A stretch of DNA of 64,000 nucleotides from Lunularia cruciata. Lineage: Eukaryota; Streptophyta; Marchantiopsida; Lunulariales; Lunulariaceae. The notes beneath the pieces were generated by a model. It was given only the letters and a program-made list of their open reading frames with translations, was not told the origin of the DNA and made no database searches. The position numbers were made by a program, and so were the translations under genes. Numbering within the stretch: position 1 is the stretch's first letter; each line of letters begins with the position of its first letter. The stretch lies in assembly GCA_948567375.1 (NCBI GenBank), contig OX419756.1, forward strand, positions 59,596,333 through 59,660,332, given 5' to 3'. Below are positions 58,681 to 64,000 of the stretch, one piece after another.

Positions 58681-61175
58681 TGGAATCGTGAACCCCTCTC
58701 CTAACCCACCACCCGCTTGTGGTCGGCAATGGCAGAACTCTCTCACCATCCCATCATTCCCCGCTGCTTGAGAGATAAAAGGAAAGCAAGGACGACCTCC
58801 GCCGTGACTCAGCCAGCTTATAGACTGATTCTGTCACTCTCGCCGAACGAGGGCACATCATAGAAATCTGATCTCCACTCCTTTCTCCATCCTGATTGAA
58901 GATTCTAGGTTGGTGGGTGATGGGAGTCTGCAGCAGCAGAGGGTTTTACAGTCATGGGCGTTGGATGGATTTATTCAACCCTCCTCCTCCGGTGGTTTCT
59001 TTGGTGGTGGGTATTTATGGGCTGGTGTGATAGATCGTGAAGGAGGGAGGCCGCAGCTTCAGGGATTCATATCTGTCTCATTGGACCAAGACCCTAAATC
59101 TCATGCGGTTCGCTCTTGTGCCTGCGCTACAGTTTTCTTCATAGGCACTCTTTCCCTTCACTGCTGTACTACAAGTGCACAGTCTGTCTTCCATTTCCTC
59201 TCATTAATACTTTCTGCTTGAACCGGAGGTTCACGTGTCCTAACTAGATGCCTTATTGATCTTCGCTTGGTAGGAGTCAGGTTCTCTGGGCTGTCTCGCT
59301 GAAGATACTGCATTGTTGATCGGATTACGAAGTTTGATGAGCATGAGATCTCTAGTAAAACAGTGGGAGACAACCGCAGGTATGTACGTCGTATCAGCTA
59401 GATCTCACAGTTTCTTCACGACTCATTTGGCCATTTATGTCTCCCAACGTTTTACCGGATTGTCAGAGTATATTGTCGAGCTGTTTAATTTCTTAGTGGA
59501 TCGATCTACATAAATCCTGTTCAGTTCTGCAAGGCTTGTCTTGTAGATGGATCTATTGCAATGGATATAATTCCAACAGGAACTAGCGACTCATTCCAAC
59601 AGCAAATACTGGGATAGATCGATTTCCTGCACATTTCTCAACTGCACTGATAAGTAGACGTGGGCTGTGGGCTGTATGATCGACACTGCGATATGCCTGG
59701 TACTCCCACCTACTATCTCCTTTGCCTATTATGCTTTCCGAGTAGTACCTCGGCCTCTTCACTGTACTCACAGCATCATCATTCTTGGGCTGTTGGCAGC
59801 AACAGTAGCATATGCTATTTGTATCGATAGATTTTGAAGCAGTCCATTTGTGTAGAGTACCACATCACCTGGTCTGTAGTCTGATCATTTCATAAAGCGC
59901 AGGAGCTCATATTTGAATCGTGAAAAACAGACTTCTCAGATATATCTCGCCACGACGCCGGCCACAGTTTGATGTCGCGAACCAGTCTGAACAAGACATT
60001 TCATTCGAGGTAGGTCGTTCAAGTTCCAATAGTAAGGTCACCACCAGGGAGGGATGATGGCAAAGCTTTCAGGCTTCTCCGGAGAACAAATCGAGTTGGA
60101 GTATACCTATGGCACTGTACAGTAGCGGTAATCGTGAATCTGCCATTAGAGTATCGCCTTTGTGTTGGACCCACATTTACATGGGTAAAGGCCAATTCCC
60201 ATGGATGAGGATGTTCCAAAAGGTTGGTTTGGTGTTCAGATGTTCCAATTATCTTCATCAGCATGCCATGCCAATCTTCGGGCCATTCTTATTCATGTGA
60301 ATGGGGCTTTTTCCAAGTCATTGTGACTCCAATCCAAAGGCTGCAGCAGCTAGTTCGATAATCGTCAACTCCAACAAACGACTGAGCTGCGAATTTTCTC
60401 TTCTGCCACCAGGGATATCGAACACTGAGTAAGTACATTTAGTCGATGATATACAAAGTTCTTTTCGTTGTCTTGCACAGGCAGCTCGATCGTGTACTTT
60501 GGACAAACTTAATCTCACTTTCGATTCAGATTCTACCAAAGAGAACTAGCAATCAACGAACTCTATCAGTAGAACAGCTGCAGCGATGAGATATGCATTC
60601 TGTTAGTCGTTGAATCTCAAGAGAAATATACAAGGGAAAATATAGGAGGATCTGTGAGGACATAAATTGCAAGGACGTCAAAAGCAAGAGTATGTTGTAA
60701 CTACCGTTTGTCATGGGAATCAGGCTTATCAGTAATTTCCTACAGGAAGGGTGGAAAATAGAAATTTTAAGTTCCATGGAAAGAAAATCGAAACATTTTC
60801 GATGGAAACTTCTTTAGTCGCCGTTAACTAGATGCATAAATGATAAATGATTTCGGTTCTCTTGAACATACGAAAGTTTTAACGAGAGTTTAAGAGACGA
60901 AAGTCACAACGAACGTTTGCCATTTCACACATGGAGAAGAACTTGGAGAATTCGAACTACACGTAGTGAGCAGAATAATGGTCAAGAGAAACATGCTACT
61001 TAACGAATTATTTGATATTTTAGGATCAAGATGAGGCTCTCGACTGCTTAGAAACATCTATGTAATAAAACTTCTGAACGAAGCGATATTAATGGGAATT
61101 TGAGCCAGGAGCATAGCGTAATACCCTGCAGCTCCTTTCGATGGCATGTATTCCTAAGTCCATCGTCCGCAATTA

Positions 61176-61441
61176 GAGTCCAACAGCACAATGACATGTT
61201 TACATTACACCTCGCTGTGAGTACACAGACCGAATCCAGATTCCGGTCAACTCAATGGCAACTCTGTTGAGGGATGTATCACTCCTCACTAATTTCCCAC
61301 ATCAAAGGCAAATTCTAACTACATCTACCAAGTCCAAAAACTATCTGTATGTACACGTCTATTCTTTGTACTTCTGTAGTCCACAACCGAATCCAGTTCC
61401 ATTCAATGGCACGTCTACTTACATGTCGCTCCTCGCTAGTT
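61176..61441. repeat. Imperfect local repeats
   Basis: A unit containing ACCGAATCCAG, CAATGGCA and CTCCTCGCTAG-type blocks occurs at about 61216-61290 and 61376-61441, with a partial copy at about 61176-61216. Confidence 0.55.
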
Positions 61442-61662
61442 GAAATGTCAGTCCTAAGTCAAGGCCTTAAGTCAAGTCCCGAGTCTTTGTACCAAGTTCA
61501 CACACCAGGCACTTTGTAAAACTCAACCCCTAGCATCAGGTGAAGGAAAAATGTCCATACCAGACACAGCATTGAAGAAATATAAGTGTGTAATCTCAAT
61601 CATATAAGGATATAAGACATTGTTATGGTTAGATTATCACACATTATTTTATATCTCCACAG

Positions 61663-61833
61663 AAATCCATGGTCCACCGTGTAGCTAGTGTCTAGTATAA
61701 CCCTTATGTCATTTCCTTAAGTAAGAAAGTCCATGATACAGTTAAGCAAATCCATGGTCCACAGTGTACCTAGTGTCTAGTTTACAATCATATTTGTAAG
61801 TAACACTAATCCCCACTTGTAACTTCCTTAAGT
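61663..61833. repeat. Imperfect direct repeat of about 65-86 bp
   Basis: AAATCCATGGTCCACMGTGT, CTAGTGTCTAGT and TTCCTTAAGTAAG occur in the same order at 61663-61727 and 61748-61833. Confidence 0.75.
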
Positions 61834-62522
61834 AAGCCACACAACTGGAGTTTACTCCTTACCAACAAACCACTCTTGTGGCAAAATATTATTTTCACAA
61901 AAGTATAATACTTATTTCATTTTTTTTGCTGCTTCTATTTCACATGTGGATCGGTGAAATTATTGTGTGAACTTTACTCAACTGAGTGAAATAATTAGGT
62001 TAAGCAAATCCATCTGTACAGTAAGAAAGTTAGAGGTAGATCCTGGTTTTCAGAGAAGGATTTAATCTAAAGGAGGAAGGATAGGATGTGCTACTAGTAT
62101 ACTTTAAATGAACCTAGAATACTTTGCAAGATGCTCAAATATAGGGAAATGCATTTTCTGCTTAAACCTTTAAATAGGTCTTGTGATAAGAAACTAAATT
62201 CAATTCCTTTTTTCTCTATAAATACTCTATTTATAGAGTGAAACTTATTTCAAAAACAATATGCTTTGCTTGTAGTTAAGTCATAGTAAAGATTAGCTCG
62301 GAAGATATGATTTTGAATTTTTCTACAATGTCTTAGTAATCTTAATGTAAAACAAACAGTATCAATTCTGGAAATTTACTGATCTGACATGATTTATAAC
62401 TTTTCATCAGACCTGCCTAATTTTCCTCCAATCTGTTTTGATGAAAAACTTAATAGAAATTAACATTTTGTACAGTAAGGAAGGTCATTTAAAACCGGCT
62501 GTACTTACTAGGTTTAATTCAC

Positions 62523-62574
62523 AAAAGGCTTGCAAACTTCACAATAATATTATTGTGAAGTTTGCAAGCCTTTT
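62523..62574. repeat. Perfect 52-bp palindrome
   Basis: Two exact 26-base arms meet without spacer at 62548/62549 (centre AATAATATTATT). The arms start AAAAGGCTTGCAAACTTC. It could extrude as a cruciform or fold as an RNA hairpin followed by a T run. No flanking target duplication is evident. Confidence 0.95.
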
Positions 62575-64000
62575 TCTCTATCATATCTTCAAAGTACAAC
62601 TCTTCGTCTCTCCATTTCTTACGACGCTTATTAACGCTAATTGTGAAGCTCACTACATGTAAAGCCTGACCATTTTATGAAAAACGTAATTCCAAAACAG
62701 ATTCCTATATAAAACATGTTCAACACAGAATGCATGGACGATAATTGAAATATTCATGGAATATAGACGGTTTCTATAATCTGGAAATTTGCATCTCATG
62801 CAATATCGCAATAGAACTATATAGATGAGTATTTCAATAAAGTAGACGAAATTTAGAAGAAGAAAATATCAAAATAAGATTATTTATCATTTATTTTCTT
62901 AAGATGAATATGTTTAACTTGTAAACCTAAAACATTGTCTAGAATTATTTTCAGTACATGAAGAAATATTTGATTTTTTAATTAATTATTTAAAAATCTA
63001 ATATTTATTTTCACGATTTATAAGGTTTAACTTTTTGCATCGTTCAAACCCTCGAACATTATATTTATGCGATCAAGGGCAGGAACTGCAAGCGTATCGA
63101 TAACGGTCACAAAACTCTATGTGAACTCGTTTTAATCGATCGTAAATTTCCGAGGGCGAGGTGACTCGTCCGTTTACACTTGCATCAAATGCACGATACA
63201 TGATAGAAAACCAGGACCTGATTCTATCAGTGAGATGCTGAGAGCAGAGAGACGAGTTACCTGTTTATAAGTTTATCTTCTTTCTTGCAGTGAGACGAGA
63301 CGAAAATTTACCCACTTCGTTACATTGCCAGTGGAGGTTGGCAACCAGAGATGGCATCCCTTTCACAGTAAGAGAGTTGCCAATTTGCATCGGGAGAGTG
63401 CTTTTCATTCACTAGCCTGTAATGAGAATTAGTGCCGAATCTACCAAGCAGAGAACTCTGTAATTTGTTGACCAGAGCCATAGTAACAGGGACATGGACT
63501 TGGAACGTGGGTCCAGCGAGTTGGTTTAGCCTCCTTCTGGATGACATGTTCCTTGAGGTGTACACTCCCGACAATTCCTGAGTTATCTAGTTTAACAACG
63601 TTATGTTGTTGATTACATTGACCACGCCAGACCCGTGGAGATATTTCTATGAAGGAGAAGAAGGAATCGTTCAAATGAGAGATTTTCATGGGATTCGAGG
63701 AGAGATTTCTGCTGACGAAGAGGAAACGGGAAAAGAGCCAACGTTATTTCAGCTGGACACTGAATGCTTTGAACTGTTGTGTAAAGTTGAGATTTCAAGT
63801 ACTCCTATTTTCAGACAGAGTTTACACTTGTTGGTATAATCTTTTGATTCTTTGACATACCAATTTGGATTTATTATGATCAAATATTACATGTGAAAAT
63901 TTCTCGGATGTCTTCACTTATCTCTGGACGGCCGCTTCATGCTACATGTGACAAGCTAGTGTTGACGTATTAATAGTATATTTCATATCAATAGTAATAA
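62575..64000. other. AT-rich right edge
   Basis: Very AT-rich to about 63050, then more mixed sequence. Overlapping open frames near 63320-63839 on both strands have no recognisable domain and no gene is called. Confidence 0.5.

Larger units (their letters stand above)
58681..62522. other. Gene-poor unique sequence with local repeats
   Basis: No supported gene. Two local repeat families are present at 61176-61441 and 61663-61833. Confidence 0.5.

Noticed and set aside
58910-59221. 103-codon Gly-rich open frame as a gene
   Set aside because: No domain, no signal peptide and no clear splice partners; kept only as context for the promoter candidate.

Overview
This is a nuclear window from a streptophyte plant, most likely a land plant. 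The evidence is chromodomain-bearing Ty3/gypsy (chromovirus) retrotransposons primed by initiator tRNA-Met, plus a five-exon, clan-72-like cytochrome P450 gene with GT-AG introns. The species cannot be fixed from sequence alone. Very low gene density and heavy nesting would suit a bryophyte, lycophyte or fern, but that is inference.

Bases 1-37.8 kb form one nest of Ty3/gypsy elements that can be unpacked by LTR pairs and target-site duplications. An old plus-strand host element (Nest-0, fragments at about 430-1712, 6543-7272, 12969-13058, 35941-36378 and 36845-37764) was invaded by Gyp-A (+, 1713-6542), Gyp-B (-, 7273-12968), Gyp-C (-, 13059-35935) and an insertion now reduced to a solo LTR (36379-36844). 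Gyp-C was itself invaded by Gyp-D (+, 14771-20403, the best-preserved ordinary chromovirus) and by Gyp-M (-, 22789-32708). All ordinary members are broken by stop codons and are non-functional as they stand.

Gyp-M is the outstanding feature. It is a 9.9 kb Ty3/gypsy element whose gag-pol lies in one reading frame of about 2,360 codons with eight in-frame stops and no frameshift. The order is gag with zinc knuckles, a protease-like domain, a complete C5-cytosine DNA methyltransferase domain resembling DNMT3 (motifs I, IV, VI, VIII, IX and X in canonical order), reverse transcriptase, RNase H, DDE integrase, and a terminal PHD finger where its neighbours have a chromodomain. Its termini are not ordinary LTRs. 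They form a split-direct-repeat arrangement (A1 - internal - B1 - A2 - B2) flanked by a 4-bp target duplication. Its methyltransferase, PHD finger and integrase together suggest an element able to modify or read its own chromatin. Capture of DNA methyltransferases by retrotransposons is known from dinoflagellates and charophyte algae. The combination with a PHD finger and split repeats is what deserves attention.

Bases 37.8-64 kb are mostly unique, gene-poor sequence. They hold the P450 gene (47205-50814, with substitutions at residues normally needed for oxygen activation and haem binding), a candidate two-exon small secreted protein (52304-53129), a perfect 52-bp palindrome, a 34-bp hairpin, a short repeat present three times, microsatellites and local tandem duplications. 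No rRNA gene, clear tRNA gene or CRISPR array was seen.
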